From positions 11,234 through 75,233 of the forward strand of contig JBMNVR010000012.1 of NCBI GenBank assembly GCA_050946935.1: 64,000 nt of DNA, read 5' to 3'. The position numbers and the translations under genes were made by a program. The notes under the pieces are model-generated. The model did no database searches. It saw only the letters and a program-made list of their open reading frames with translations, and was not told the origin of the DNA. Of the stretch, positions 9,666 to 17,931 are shown piece by piece (positions within the stretch are counted from its first letter, which is position 1; each line of letters starts with the position of its first letter). The DNA is from UQRS01 sp050946935 (GTDB taxonomy: Bacteria > Bacillota > Clostridia > Oscillospirales > Acutalibacteraceae).

Positions 9666-10080
9666 TACAATCAAGCTGCACTTTGTCGTTGACGGCGACG
9701 AGTTCACCTGTGCGGGCGAGGCGTCGGGAGAGACCAAGCGCACTCTAAAGCAGATTGGATTTTCCTCTGACGTGGTGCGGCGGGTCGCCATCGCCATGTA
9801 CGAGGGAGAGATCAACATGGTGATCCACGCCGGCGGGGGAGAGATCGACGTGCTCATCTCTCCTGAAAAGATCGAGATGTGGCTGATCGACCACGGTCCG
9901 GGCATTGCCAACGTTGAGCTCGCCATGCAGGAAGGGTATTCCACCGCGCCGGACAATATTCGTTCTCTCGGATTTGGGGCGGGCATGGGTCTGCCGAACA
10001 TAAAAAAGTATACGGATGAAATGCGCATTGATACCGAGCTGGGCGTCGGCACGACCGTATACATGGTGGTTTACACCTGA
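9658..10080 (+). CDS. RsbW-like ATP-binding protein (HATPase domain)
   Basis: A 140-residue protein made of a single GHKL ATPase domain. The N box lies in AIAMYEGEINMVIHA, the G1 box in DHGPGI, and the G2-like turn in GFGAGMGLPNIKK. There is no His phosphotransfer domain, so it resembles anti-sigma-factor kinases such as RsbW rather than a complete sensor kinase. It overlaps the preceding DRTGG gene by 8 bases. Equivalent genes are common beside HydA-like genes in Clostridia; the partner protein is unknown. Confidence 0.8.
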   Translation: MADTIKLHFVVDGDEFTCAGEASGETKRTLKQIGFSSDVVRRVAIAMYEGEINMVIHAGGGEIDVLISPEKIEMWLIDHGPGIANVELAMQEGYSTAPDNIRSLGFGAGMGLPNIKKYTDEMRIDTELGVGTTVYMVVYT

Positions 10081-10152
10081 TCGACGGGCTGCGCTTTCTC
10101 CTCTCTGCGTATGTGTAGAGTGCTTTGCACAGCGGGAATCCGGGGGTTTATT

Positions 10153-10512
10153 ATGAAAAAATGGTATGACGAGGAATATGAATGGGAGATTGAGGTGATC
10201 GGCTTTCTGCGCGGCGATCACACAGAAAACTATTGCCGCAACGGCGAGGAGATCGGAGACAAGTACTTCTGCACCTATGGCTGTCCCGTGAACGCGCAGG
10301 GGCAGGGCATTTGCTCCAAAGCCATGATGATGATGTTCCCGGTTATGGAGGCGGTCCGAAGCGGAGGTGATTTGGAGAATATCGGCGGAAGCAGCAAATA
10401 CAGCAAGGATATCGTATGTCCGGACGGCTGTGTTGTATTCCGGCTGACGGCCAAAAAACTTGGAAACGAGAATTTCTATAAGGGAAAATTTTTTCGTAAA
10501 TTTGAAGCCTGA
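10153..10512 (+). CDS. Small TIGR04076-like protein
   Basis: A 119-residue soluble protein with several cysteines (CTYGCPVNAQGQGIC, IVCPDGC) resembling the TIGR04076 family of unknown function, which is frequent in anaerobes. ATG 10153 (MKKWYDEEY) is preferred over an upstream start because the upstream extension looks non-coding. It lies between the RsbW-like gene and the HydA-like gene on the same strand, so it is probably part of the same transcription unit. The cysteines could bind metal, but the spacing matches no motif I recognise. Confidence 0.65.
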   Translation: MKKWYDEEYEWEIEVIGFLRGDHTENYCRNGEEIGDKYFCTYGCPVNAQGQGICSKAMMMMFPVMEAVRSGGDLENIGGSSKYSKDIVCPDGCVVFRLTAKKLGNENFYKGKFFRKFEA

Positions 10513-10626
10513 CGGCCTTTTCGCATCGGGCTTTCGGTTTAAATGTACAAACGGCGAATAATGGGTTTTGTGCGGCGGTGTTTTTTTCGCCCTGTCCGCA
10601 GCCCTTTTTGAAAAGTGGTGTTTTCT

Positions 10627-11901
10627 TTGCGCTTTCATTCCGTTACCCTTGACGCCGACCGGTGCAAGGGATGCATCAACTGCATTAAACGATGTCCGAC
10701 CCAGGCCATCCGGGTACGAAACGGCAAGGCGGTGATTCTCTCGGCATTGTGCATCGACTGTGGGGAGTGCATCCGTGTTTGTCCGCACCATGCGAAAAAG
10801 GCGGTCTTCGATGGTATGGAGATACTTGCGGACTATACATATGCCATTGCCATGCCGGCTCCGACCATTTATGGCCAAATCGCGAATATGGACGACATCG
10901 ACTACGCGCTGACGGCTTTCAAGCAGCTCGGTTTTGACGATGTGTTTGAGGTTTCCCGTGCGGCCGAGCTGGTGTCGGAGGCGACCCGACACATGATGCA
11001 AAAAGGGACCCTGCGCTTCCCGATCATTTCCTCCGCCTGCCCTGCGGTTGAACGGCTGATTCGTATCCGCTTCCCGGATTTGTGCGAGAATATCCTGCCG
11101 CTGCTTTCTCCGATGGAGGTGGGGGCCCGCATGGCCCGTAGGGAGGCGGCCGCAAAAACCGGCCTGCCGGAAAGGGAGATCGGGGTGTTTTTCATCTCGC
11201 CATGTCCGGCCAAGGTGACCGACGCCAAACAGCCCATCGGGTGCGAGACCTCGGCTGTCAGCGGCGTTTTGTCGATTGCGGACATTTATCCAAAGCTGAT
11301 CGGGAAAATGAATAAAATCCGCACGCCTGAACCCCTCTCCAAAACCGGGCTGATCGGGGTAAGCTGGGCCGGCAGCGGAGGGGAATCAGCCGCCCTGCTC
11401 GACAACAGCTATCTTGCGGCCGACGGGATTGAAAATGTCATCAAGGTGTTGGAGGAGGTCGAGGACGACAAACTTTCCGACGTGCATTTTATTGAGTTGA
11501 ACGCCTGTCCCGGCGGCTGTGTCGGCGGCGTCATGACGGTTGAAAACCCGTATGTCGCCCGAACCCGCATTCAACTCCTGCGTAAATATTTGCCGATCTC
11601 CAAAAATCATCTGAGGGAGGAAGAAATTCCGCAGGAAATGCGCCAGGACAGACCGATCAAGCCTTCCAAAGCGCTCAAGCTGTCCGACAGCATTACCGAG
11701 TCGATGCGTATGCGGACCGAAATCGACGACACTTGCGCCCGGCTGCCCGGTCTCGACTGCGGCTCCTGCGGCGCGCCAACCTGCCGTGCACTGGCAGAGG
11801 ATGTGGTCAAAGGCCTCGCCAACGAAAACGATTGCGTTTTCACCCTGCGTGAGCGGGTGAGAGAGCTGGCCAAGAGTGTGACCGGCTTTCGGCAGTTTTG
11901 A
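10627..11901 (+). CDS. Ferredoxin / FeFe-hydrogenase-like protein, probably sensory
   Basis: About 424 residues. The N-terminus has two [4Fe-4S] motifs, CKGCINCIKRCP and CIDCGECIRVCP. The middle matches the hydrogenase large-subunit C-terminal fold and keeps the cysteines of the three H-cluster motifs in altered form: SSACPAV, ISPCPAK and ELNACPGGCVGG. The C-terminus carries a further Fe-S motif (CARLPGLDCGSCGAPTC). HydA normally reads TSCCP, MPCxxK and CxxGCxxGGG. With DRTGG, ATPase and PHP neighbours rather than hydB/hydC, a regulatory or H2-sensing role is more likely than bulk hydrogenase activity. The start is uncertain: TTG 10627 follows AAGTGGTG, while GTG 10615 and GTG 10618 are in frame. 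Confidence 0.8.
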   Translation: MRFHSVTLDADRCKGCINCIKRCPTQAIRVRNGKAVILSALCIDCGECIRVCPHHAKKAVFDGMEILADYTYAIAMPAPTIYGQIANMDDIDYALTAFKQLGFDDVFEVSRAAELVSEATRHMMQKGTLRFPIISSACPAVERLIRIRFPDLCENILPLLSPMEVGARMARREAAAKTGLPEREIGVFFISPCPAKVTDAKQPIGCETSAVSGVLSIADIYPKLIGKMNKIRTPEPLSKTGLIGVSWAGSGGESAALLDNSYLAADGIENVIKVLEEVEDDKLSDVHFIELNACPGGCVGGVMTVENPYVARTRIQLLRKYLPISKNHLREEEIPQEMRQDRPIKPSKALKLSDSITESMRMRTEIDDTCARLPGLDCGSCGAPTCRALAEDVVKGLANENDCVFTLRERVRELAKSVTGFRQF

Positions 11902-11987
11902 CATGACGGCACGCGGCAAACGGAACGCGTGGCAGCGACACATTTTTGCCCGCGGCGGCGGGAAGGATACAAAAAAGGGTGATCTAT

Positions 11988-12320
11988 ATGCTGACTGTGG
12001 ACAAACTGGGGGCGGCTCTCGGCCTCGAAATCCTCTGCCCCGGCGACCCGGAGCGGGAGGTAAAGGGCGGCTACTGCGGCGATCTTTTAAGTTGGGTGAT
12101 GGGGCGCGCCGCTGCCGACGACGCCTGGATTACCGTTATGGGTAACGTCAATGCCATTGCGGTGGCTGTGCTTGCCGATGTTTCCTGTATCATTTTGGCC
12201 GATTCCTCCGCGCTGGATGCCGACGCCAGGGCGCGAGCCGAGCAGCAGGGGGTGGCGGTGCTCCGCAGCGCGCAGAATCAATATGACCTGTGCTGCGCTC
12301 TGGGTCGGCTGATCGGATAA
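11988..12320 (+). CDS. DRTGG-domain protein (second copy)
   Basis: A 110-residue DRTGG-type protein similar in fold to the one at 9309, starting at ATG 11988 after AAAAAAGGGTGAT. It lies between the HydA-like gene and the PHP gene with short gaps, consistent with one operon. The ligand is unknown. Two DRTGG proteins bracketing a HydA-like gene is a recurring clostridial arrangement. Confidence 0.7.
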   Translation: MLTVDKLGAALGLEILCPGDPEREVKGGYCGDLLSWVMGRAAADDAWITVMGNVNAIAVAVLADVSCIILADSSALDADARARAEQQGVAVLRSAQNQYDLCCALGRLIG

Positions 12321-12326
12321 CCGCTT

Positions 12327-13043
12327 ATGTTCGAGCTGTATTACGATTTTCATATTCACTCTTGTCTCAGCCCTTGCGGAGATGTGGACATGACCCCCTA
12401 TAATCTCGTGAACATGGCCGCGATCAACGGGCTGGAGGTAATCGCCCTCACTGACCACAACACCGCTCGCAACTGCCCTGCCGCCATCCGCGCAGGGGAG
12501 GAGGCAGGGCTGCTCGTTCTCCCCGGTATGGAGCTTACCACGTCGGAGGAGGTGCATGTCATCTGCCTGTTTGAACAGACGGCGGCGGCGCTGGAGTTTT
12601 CCGACTATGTTTATGCCCGCCTGCCGGATATTGAGAATATGCCGGGCATCTTTGGCGAACAGGTTTTGATGGATGAAAAGGATCATGGCCTCGGCCGGCT
12701 TTCCAAGCTGCTGATTAATGCGACGACCATCAGCGTGACGGAGGTAAAAGGGTTGGTTGAGTCTTACGGCGGCTTTTGCTATCCCGCGCACATTGACCGC
12801 AGTTCCAACAGTATTCTCGCCAATTTGGGGGAGATTCCGCCTGAATGCGGGTTTACGGCGGCCGAAATCTCCAAAACCGGTGACGACGCCGCGCTGATGG
12901 AGGCACATCCCATCCTGAAGGTTATGAAGCGGCTGCACTCGAGCGATGCGCACTATCTGCCTGACATCGCCGATCCCGTGCATCGTCTTTGCCTGTGTGA
13001 GCGGACGCCGGCCGCGGTGCTTGCCGCTTTGCGCGAGGGGTAA
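12327..13043 (+). CDS. PHP-domain phosphoesterase
   Basis: A 238-residue protein with the PHP metal-site signatures DFHIHSCLSPCGD near the N-terminus, ALTDHN, then PGMELTTSEEVH, a later CYPAHIDR and finally SSDAHY. These give the His/Asp ligands of a trinuclear metal centre. The family hydrolyses phosphate esters; the substrate here is not known. It begins 7 bases after the second DRTGG gene and ends the hydrogenase-associated cluster. Confidence 0.85.
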   Translation: MFELYYDFHIHSCLSPCGDVDMTPYNLVNMAAINGLEVIALTDHNTARNCPAAIRAGEEAGLLVLPGMELTTSEEVHVICLFEQTAAALEFSDYVYARLPDIENMPGIFGEQVLMDEKDHGLGRLSKLLINATTISVTEVKGLVESYGGFCYPAHIDRSSNSILANLGEIPPECGFTAAEISKTGDDAALMEAHPILKVMKRLHSSDAHYLPDIADPVHRLCLCERTPAAVLAALREG

Positions 13044-13083
13044 ACGCCTCGGATTGGGCCAATTCTTTCGCATATGTGGGATG

Positions 13084-13117
13084 CGCCTTTTGAATTGGAT
13101 TTCAAAGGGCGTGTTTT
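13084..13117 (+). terminator. Intrinsic terminator after the PHP gene
   Basis: CGCCTTTTGAA (13084-13094) pairs with TTCAAAGGGCG (13101-13111) with one wobble and is followed by a T-rich run (13113-13117). Confidence 0.75.
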
Positions 13118-13319
13118 TGTTGTTATGAAAACCGAATCCTTCCATAAATGCCATAGTGCGGCATGCCTATGACCGATTGTTTGTGCAAAAGTGATTTATG
13201 GGCACCATATGCGCCATACATGCGGCAAATTACAATGTGGGTTTACAGAATATGCAATGGTATTCCCGTATTTTCTATACTATAATTTTAAACAAAGCAA
13301 TGTGGAGGGAGAGGCTGTT

Positions 13320-16300
13320 GTGAAGAAAATTGTATCCATGTTTTTATCCGCCGCAATCCTGTTTTCTATAGGGGCGTCCGGTATGTGCGCAACGGCGGAG
13401 ATATTGCCGGAGGAGACCGGTTATAATCTCTGGATGAGATATAATGAGATTTCGGACGCGGCCTATCGCGCACAGGCCGCTGCGTCTCTGCGCTATATTG
13501 TCGCGCCGGAGGAGATGGAGGAACCCATCCTCTCGGCTGTGGAGGAACTGGAAAACGGCCTCAGCGGCCTGCTGGGAGAAAACGTGCGGCGGCAGGATGA
13601 TGCTGCGGAGGACGGCGCGATCCTCCTCGGAACAAAGGAGGCGCCGGCCGTAGCGGCCTGCATAGATGCCGCCGCGCTCGAGGCGCTGGATGACGAAGGG
13701 TATCTGATCCGCACGGTTTTCTCCGGCGGGAATAAGACAACCGTCATCGCGGGCGGCGGCCCGAACGGGGTTTTATATGGTGCGTTCAAGCTGCTGGAGA
13801 TGGTGCAATGTCAGGAAGCTGTAGCCGGGATAGAGTATACCGACGCGCCGGCCATCCGGTGGCGCGTGCTGGATCAGTGGGACAACTGGAATGGCTCGAT
13901 CGAGCGGGGGTATGCCGGTGCCTCCATATACAAATGGGACGAGCTGCCCGATACGGTCGACAGCCGGTATACGGATTTTGCCCGGGCGAACGCCTCTATA
14001 GGCATCAACACCATTGTCATCAACAATGTCAATGCTCAGACCAATTATATCCGGACCGAAAATCTTCCGAAAATCAAGGCGATCGCAGACGTTTTCCGGA
14101 AATACGGCATCCGTCTGGCGTTGTCCGTCCGGTTTGACAGTCCGATTGTCATCGGGGGCCTCGGTACAGCCGATCCGTTGGACGACGGCGTGATCTCCTG
14201 GTGGGAGGATAAGTTTGACGAAATTTACGAATTCATTCCCGATTTTGCCGGCATTCTGGTCAAAGCCGATTCAGAGGGACAGCCCGGCCCCTCGCAGTAT
14301 GGGAGGACGCATGCCGACGGGGCCAATATGTTCTCCCGCATTCTGGCGGCGCACAACGACGCCGTCGTGATGTGGCGCGCCTTTGTGTACGGCGCGGCGG
14401 CGGGACAGCTTTCTTCCGACATCGTCAACCAGGCGTATGAATTTTTCAAGCCGCTGGACGGCGATTTCAACGACAATGTGATTGTACAAAGCAAAAACGG
14501 ACCGAGAGATTTCCTCCCGTGCGAGCCGGTTTCCCCTCTTTTTGGAGGCATGACAAAAACCAATATGGGGATGGAATTTCAGATCACGCAGGAGTATACC
14601 GGCCAGTCTACCCATCTCTGCTACCTTGTGCCGATGTGGAAATCTTATCTTGATTTCGATATGCGGGTGACCGGGGACAATCCCGATACATCTGAAGGGA
14701 CAACGGTGGCCAGGATTGTGGACGGCACGGTTTATGGCCGCGACAATACCTTGATCGCCGGCGTTTCCAACGTGGGGTCGGATACCAACTGGACCTCCCT
14801 CGAGCTGGCGCAGGCCAACTGGTACGGCTTCGGCCGGCTGGCGTGGAACCCGCAGGCGGAGGAGCGGCAGATCACCGAAACCTGGATTAAAATGACCTTT
14901 GGCTGTGACCGGGAGCTGGTGGACACGGTGCGGGAGGTTTTGGTGAAATCCTGGGATGTTTACCGGTCGTACAACTCCCCCTATGCCATGGGGATGACCG
15001 CGGCGGTGAACGGGCACTTTGACCCCGCGTTTTCGGCAAGGAATCAGAGCGGGATGATTTGCATCGACGCGGAAGGGATAGGCAATAACCGAAATTCCAC
15101 CAGCACGGGGGAGAATACCGACTCCACCGCGCAGTATTCCGACGCGGTGGGGGAGATGTTTGATGATATCACGACCTGCCCGGAGGAACTGCTGTTCTGG
15201 TTCCATCATGTCCCGTATGATTTTGTAATGTCCAACGGAAAAACCATGATTGAGAATGTCTATGGCGGGCTGAAGAGCAGCTCGGCACAGATCAGGTCCA
15301 TGCGCGCCGCCTTTGCCGGACTGGAGGGCGGCATTGATTCGGCCCGTCTTGACCGTATCCTTGCAAGCTTTGACGCGCAGTATACGCACGCGGCCAAATG
15401 GCGGGAGGCTATGGCCTCTTTCATCGAGGAGCAGTCGGGTATCCCCTACGACTATGTGTTTACCAACCTTGCACTGGGGAAGACCGTGGTCGCAAGCCAG
15501 GTGCGCAACGACCTGATCGCCTCCAACGCAGTGGATGGAGACCGAGACTCGAGCCGCTGGGGGACACAGCAGGAGGATACGCAGCCTTTTATTTTCGTCG
15601 ATTTGGGAGAGGTGAAAACGGTCAACCGGGTCACCCTGTATTGGGAGAATTATTCGGCCCGGTATGTCATCGAGACGGCGACAGCGCTGACGACCGGGGA
15701 CGGGCTGACCGACGCAGACTGGACGGTGGCGGCAGAGTGCCGCGGCGACGAATGGACGCAGGCGATGTACGGAAAAAACACGACCGACGTGCTGTTTGCG
15801 GATACACAGGCGAGATATGTGCGTATGCGCACGACCGAAAAAAATTCGGGATTATGGAATTCGGTTTATGAATTTGAGGTGTACGGGGACGACTTTGGGG
15901 AAACAGCCAGATATGTCCTGCAAAGGGATCTCGATCGGGCGCAGGCCTTTCTCCACTATGACTGTACGGCCCAGAGCCTTGCGCGCCTTCAGGCGCAAAT
16001 GGCGGCGGCGGAGGAGGCTTTGGCGGACGGAGACGCAGACAACAGTCGGCTTCTGGTATGTTCCGACGGGCTGAAGGACGCCTTTGCCGCCATGGAATTC
16101 GACGATCTTGCGCGCAGCAAAAAAGCAAGAAGGAATACCGTCTCCGGCAGCAATCACGCCGGCAATGTACTCGACGGAAATGGGACGGCCACCTACTGGC
16201 AGGCGGCCGACGGCGCGGGGACGCCGGGGGTGCTGACCGTTGACCTGCGGACGGAGGAGGTGTTCGATCAAATCGAAATTCAGTGGAAGAGCGCGCCTGT

Positions 16301-16877
16301 CTCTTATAAAATAGAGGTGTCCGGCGCGGATGGGAAGGAATGGACGCTGCTGCGCGAGGTCGTTCGGGCGGAGGAGGGCTTTACCGGGGAGGTCGATACC
16401 CTCCTGCTTTCACTGCCCGCGACAGCCCGGCAGCTTCGCCTGACTACGCTCGAGCGGGAAAACACCTTGTCGATGTATCGCTTCAGCGTGTACGATTCGG
16501 GGGCATCCGACAAGGCCGCCGCGCTTGCGGTGGATGATATCATTAAAGCCTTGGGTGAGATTACCTCCGTTTCGCAGCAGGCGGAGGTGGAGGCGGCGCG
16601 GGCAGCCTACGACGCCCTGACCGAGAACCAGAAGGCGTTGGTAATCGGGCTTCCCGAGCTGGAGGCGGCGGAGGCGAAGCTCGCCGAATTGTGTATTCTG
16701 CGCGGCGATGTTGATTCGGACGGGCGGGTGACCGTCTCCGATGTGGTGGCGCTTCGCCTCATCATCACGGCCGGCGTGCCGGAGCAGGCGCAGATTTTGG
16801 CCGGGGATTTGGATAAAGATGGGTTGCTGACGGTCAGCGACGTGGTTTCGCTGCGACTGCAGATTGTCCAGGGGTAA
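13320..16877 (+). CDS. GH67 alpha-glucuronidase with discoidin domains and dockerin
   Basis: An exported enzyme of 1185 residues. GTG 13320 follows GGAGGGAG by 8 bases and gives a signal peptide of about 25 residues. The catalytic part (to about residue 690) is GH67, which removes (4-O-methyl)glucuronic acid from xylan fragments. The acid Glu is in KADSEGQPGP (E319); the base pair corresponds to D397 (NGPRDFLP) and E425 (FQITQEY), 28 residues apart as in characterised enzymes. Then come a discoidin/F5-8C-like domain (about 716-865), a second one (about 937-1058), a three-helix spacer (about 1065-1120) and a two-repeat dockerin. Known GH67 enzymes are often cytoplasmic, so an exported, dockerin-tagged form points to surface xylan side-chain removal. 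Confidence 0.92.
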   Translation: MKKIVSMFLSAAILFSIGASGMCATAEILPEETGYNLWMRYNEISDAAYRAQAAASLRYIVAPEEMEEPILSAVEELENGLSGLLGENVRRQDDAAEDGAILLGTKEAPAVAACIDAAALEALDDEGYLIRTVFSGGNKTTVIAGGGPNGVLYGAFKLLEMVQCQEAVAGIEYTDAPAIRWRVLDQWDNWNGSIERGYAGASIYKWDELPDTVDSRYTDFARANASIGINTIVINNVNAQTNYIRTENLPKIKAIADVFRKYGIRLALSVRFDSPIVIGGLGTADPLDDGVISWWEDKFDEIYEFIPDFAGILVKADSEGQPGPSQYGRTHADGANMFSRILAAHNDAVVMWRAFVYGAAAGQLSSDIVNQAYEFFKPLDGDFNDNVIVQSKNGPRDFLPCEPVSPLFGGMTKTNMGMEFQITQEYTGQSTHLCYLVPMWKSYLDFDMRVTGDNPDTSEGTTVARIVDGTVYGRDNTLIAGVSNVGSDTNWTSLELAQANWYGFGRLAWNPQAEERQITETWIKMTFGCDRELVDTVREVLVKSWDVYRSYNSPYAMGMTAAVNGHFDPAFSARNQSGMICIDAEGIGNNRNSTSTGENTDSTAQYSDAVGEMFDDITTCPEELLFWFHHVPYDFVMSNGKTMIENVYGGLKSSSAQIRSMRAAFAGLEGGIDSARLDRILASFDAQYTHAAKWREAMASFIEEQSGIPYDYVFTNLALGKTVVASQVRNDLIASNAVDGDRDSSRWGTQQEDTQPFIFVDLGEVKTVNRVTLYWENYSARYVIETATALTTGDGLTDADWTVAAECRGDEWTQAMYGKNTTDVLFADTQARYVRMRTTEKNSGLWNSVYEFEVYGDDFGETARYVLQRDLDRAQAFLHYDCTAQSLARLQAQMAAAEEALADGDADNSRLLVCSDGLKDAFAAMEFDDLARSKKARRNTVSGSNHAGNVLDGNGTATYWQAADGAGTPGVLTVDLRTEEVFDQIEIQWKSAPVSYKIEVSGADGKEWTLLREVVRAEEGFTGEVDTLLLSLPATARQLRLTTLERENTLSMYRFSVYDSGASDKAAALAVDDIIKALGEITSVSQQAEVEAARAAYDALTENQKALVIGLPELEAAEAKLAELCILRGDVDSDGRVTVSDVVALRLIITAGVPEQAQILAGDLDKDGLLTVSDVVSLRLQIVQG

Positions 16878-16897
16878 TGTTTGCTGGTTGGAACAAC

Positions 16898-16932
16898 AGA
16901 GGGGCCGGTGCCTTTGAAGCGCCGGCCCCTCT
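16898..16932 (+). terminator. Strong hairpin after the GH67 gene
   Basis: AGAGGGGCCGG (16898-16908) pairs with CCGGCCCCTCT (16922-16932). The T tract is weak. Confidence 0.6.
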
Positions 16933-17046
16933 CCATTTGCTTGGAAACAGCGGCGGTCGGAGAGGGCGGGCGCGGCTCTCACGCAAAATTTTTCTTGTTT
17001 TCGAAGCTTTTTCTTGAATATGTCTGATTCATATGCTACACTATTA

Positions 17047-17060
17047 TTGACATATGTCAA
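17047..17060 (+). promoter_or_regulatory. Perfect palindromic operator before the DUF134-NifX gene
   Basis: TTGACATATGTCAA is a perfect 14-base palindrome 18 bases before the start codon. It could contain a -35-like TTGACA or act as an operator. The gene behind it encodes a protein with a predicted HTH, so autoregulation is plausible but unproven. A similar half-site, ATATGTC, lies about 30 bases upstream. Confidence 0.55.
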
Positions 17061-17078
17061 AAACAAGGGAGGGAGAGA

Positions 17079-17855
17079 ATGGCAAGGCCGCAAAGATGCC
17101 GCAGAATCTGCCGTGAGCCGGAGTCTCGCGTGTTTTCGCCGGACGGGGTCAGCAAAACCGAAGCTGTCACGCTTTCTATGGACGAATTTGAGGTTTTACG
17201 GCTGGTCGATCTCGAAAAGAAAACGCATGAGCAATGCGCGGCGCAAATGGATATTTCCAGAACGACCGTTACCGGAATTTATGAAAGTGCGCGCACAAAG
17301 CTTGCCGACTGTGTTGTGAACGGCCGTCGGCTGATGATTTCCGGCGGGAATTATCGGATTTGCGACGGATCGGCTGTGCAATGCTGCGAAAAAAACTGCC
17401 GATTTCAGAAGAATGAAAACATTATTTTGTTAAAAAAGAAAGGATTGGGTACAATGCGGATCGCGGTAACCTATGACAACGGACAGGTATTCCAGCATTT
17501 TGGGCATACCGAACAGTTTAAATTTTACGATGTGGAAGACGGAAAAATTGTTTTTGAGCAGGTGGTTCAAACGAATGGCAGTGGTCACGGCGCTTTGGCC
17601 GGCTTTTTGCGCGCGCACCAGGCAGACGTTCTTATCTGCGGCGGCATCGGCGGCGGGGCGCAGACGGCGCTGGCCGGGGCGGGGATTCGCCTTTACGGAG
17701 GTGTAACCGGAGATGCGGATGCCTCCGTAAAGGCGCTGCTGTCGGGAGGGCTTTCTTACAACCCGGCTGTGCACTGCGACCATCATGGCCACGAGCATGG
17801 GGACGGCGCGCATTCCTGCGGCGAACATGGCTGCGGTCGGCAAGGCTGTCACTGA
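17079..17855 (+). CDS. DUF134 HTH protein fused to NifX/NifB-like domain
   Basis: A fusion of 258 residues. Residues 1-95 are DUF134 (MARPQRCRRICREP start, then an HTH around EQCAAQMDISRTTVTGIYE). Residues about 120-225 are the dinitrogenase iron-molybdenum cofactor fold (IAVTYDNGQVFQHFGH...CGGIGGGAQ). The last 30 residues are rich in His and Cys (HHGHEHG, CGEHGCGRQGCH) and probably bind metal. GGGAGG precedes ATG 17079. Such fusions occur in anaerobes that need not fix nitrogen; no nif genes are nearby. It probably senses metal or Fe-S status and may bind the palindrome just upstream. The next gene on the strand is a thiol-redox enzyme. Confidence 0.85.
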   Translation: MARPQRCRRICREPESRVFSPDGVSKTEAVTLSMDEFEVLRLVDLEKKTHEQCAAQMDISRTTVTGIYESARTKLADCVVNGRRLMISGGNYRICDGSAVQCCEKNCRFQKNENIILLKKKGLGTMRIAVTYDNGQVFQHFGHTEQFKFYDVEDGKIVFEQVVQTNGSGHGALAGFLRAHQADVLICGGIGGGAQTALAGAGIRLYGGVTGDADASVKALLSGGLSYNPAVHCDHHGHEHGDGAHSCGEHGCGRQGCH

Positions 17856-17931
17856 AAAAAGGGGGGAGCCTCGCGTCAAATTGGGGGCGAGCGAACTTTT
17901 ATGATGGATAATCCATAGAAAGGAGAGAATG

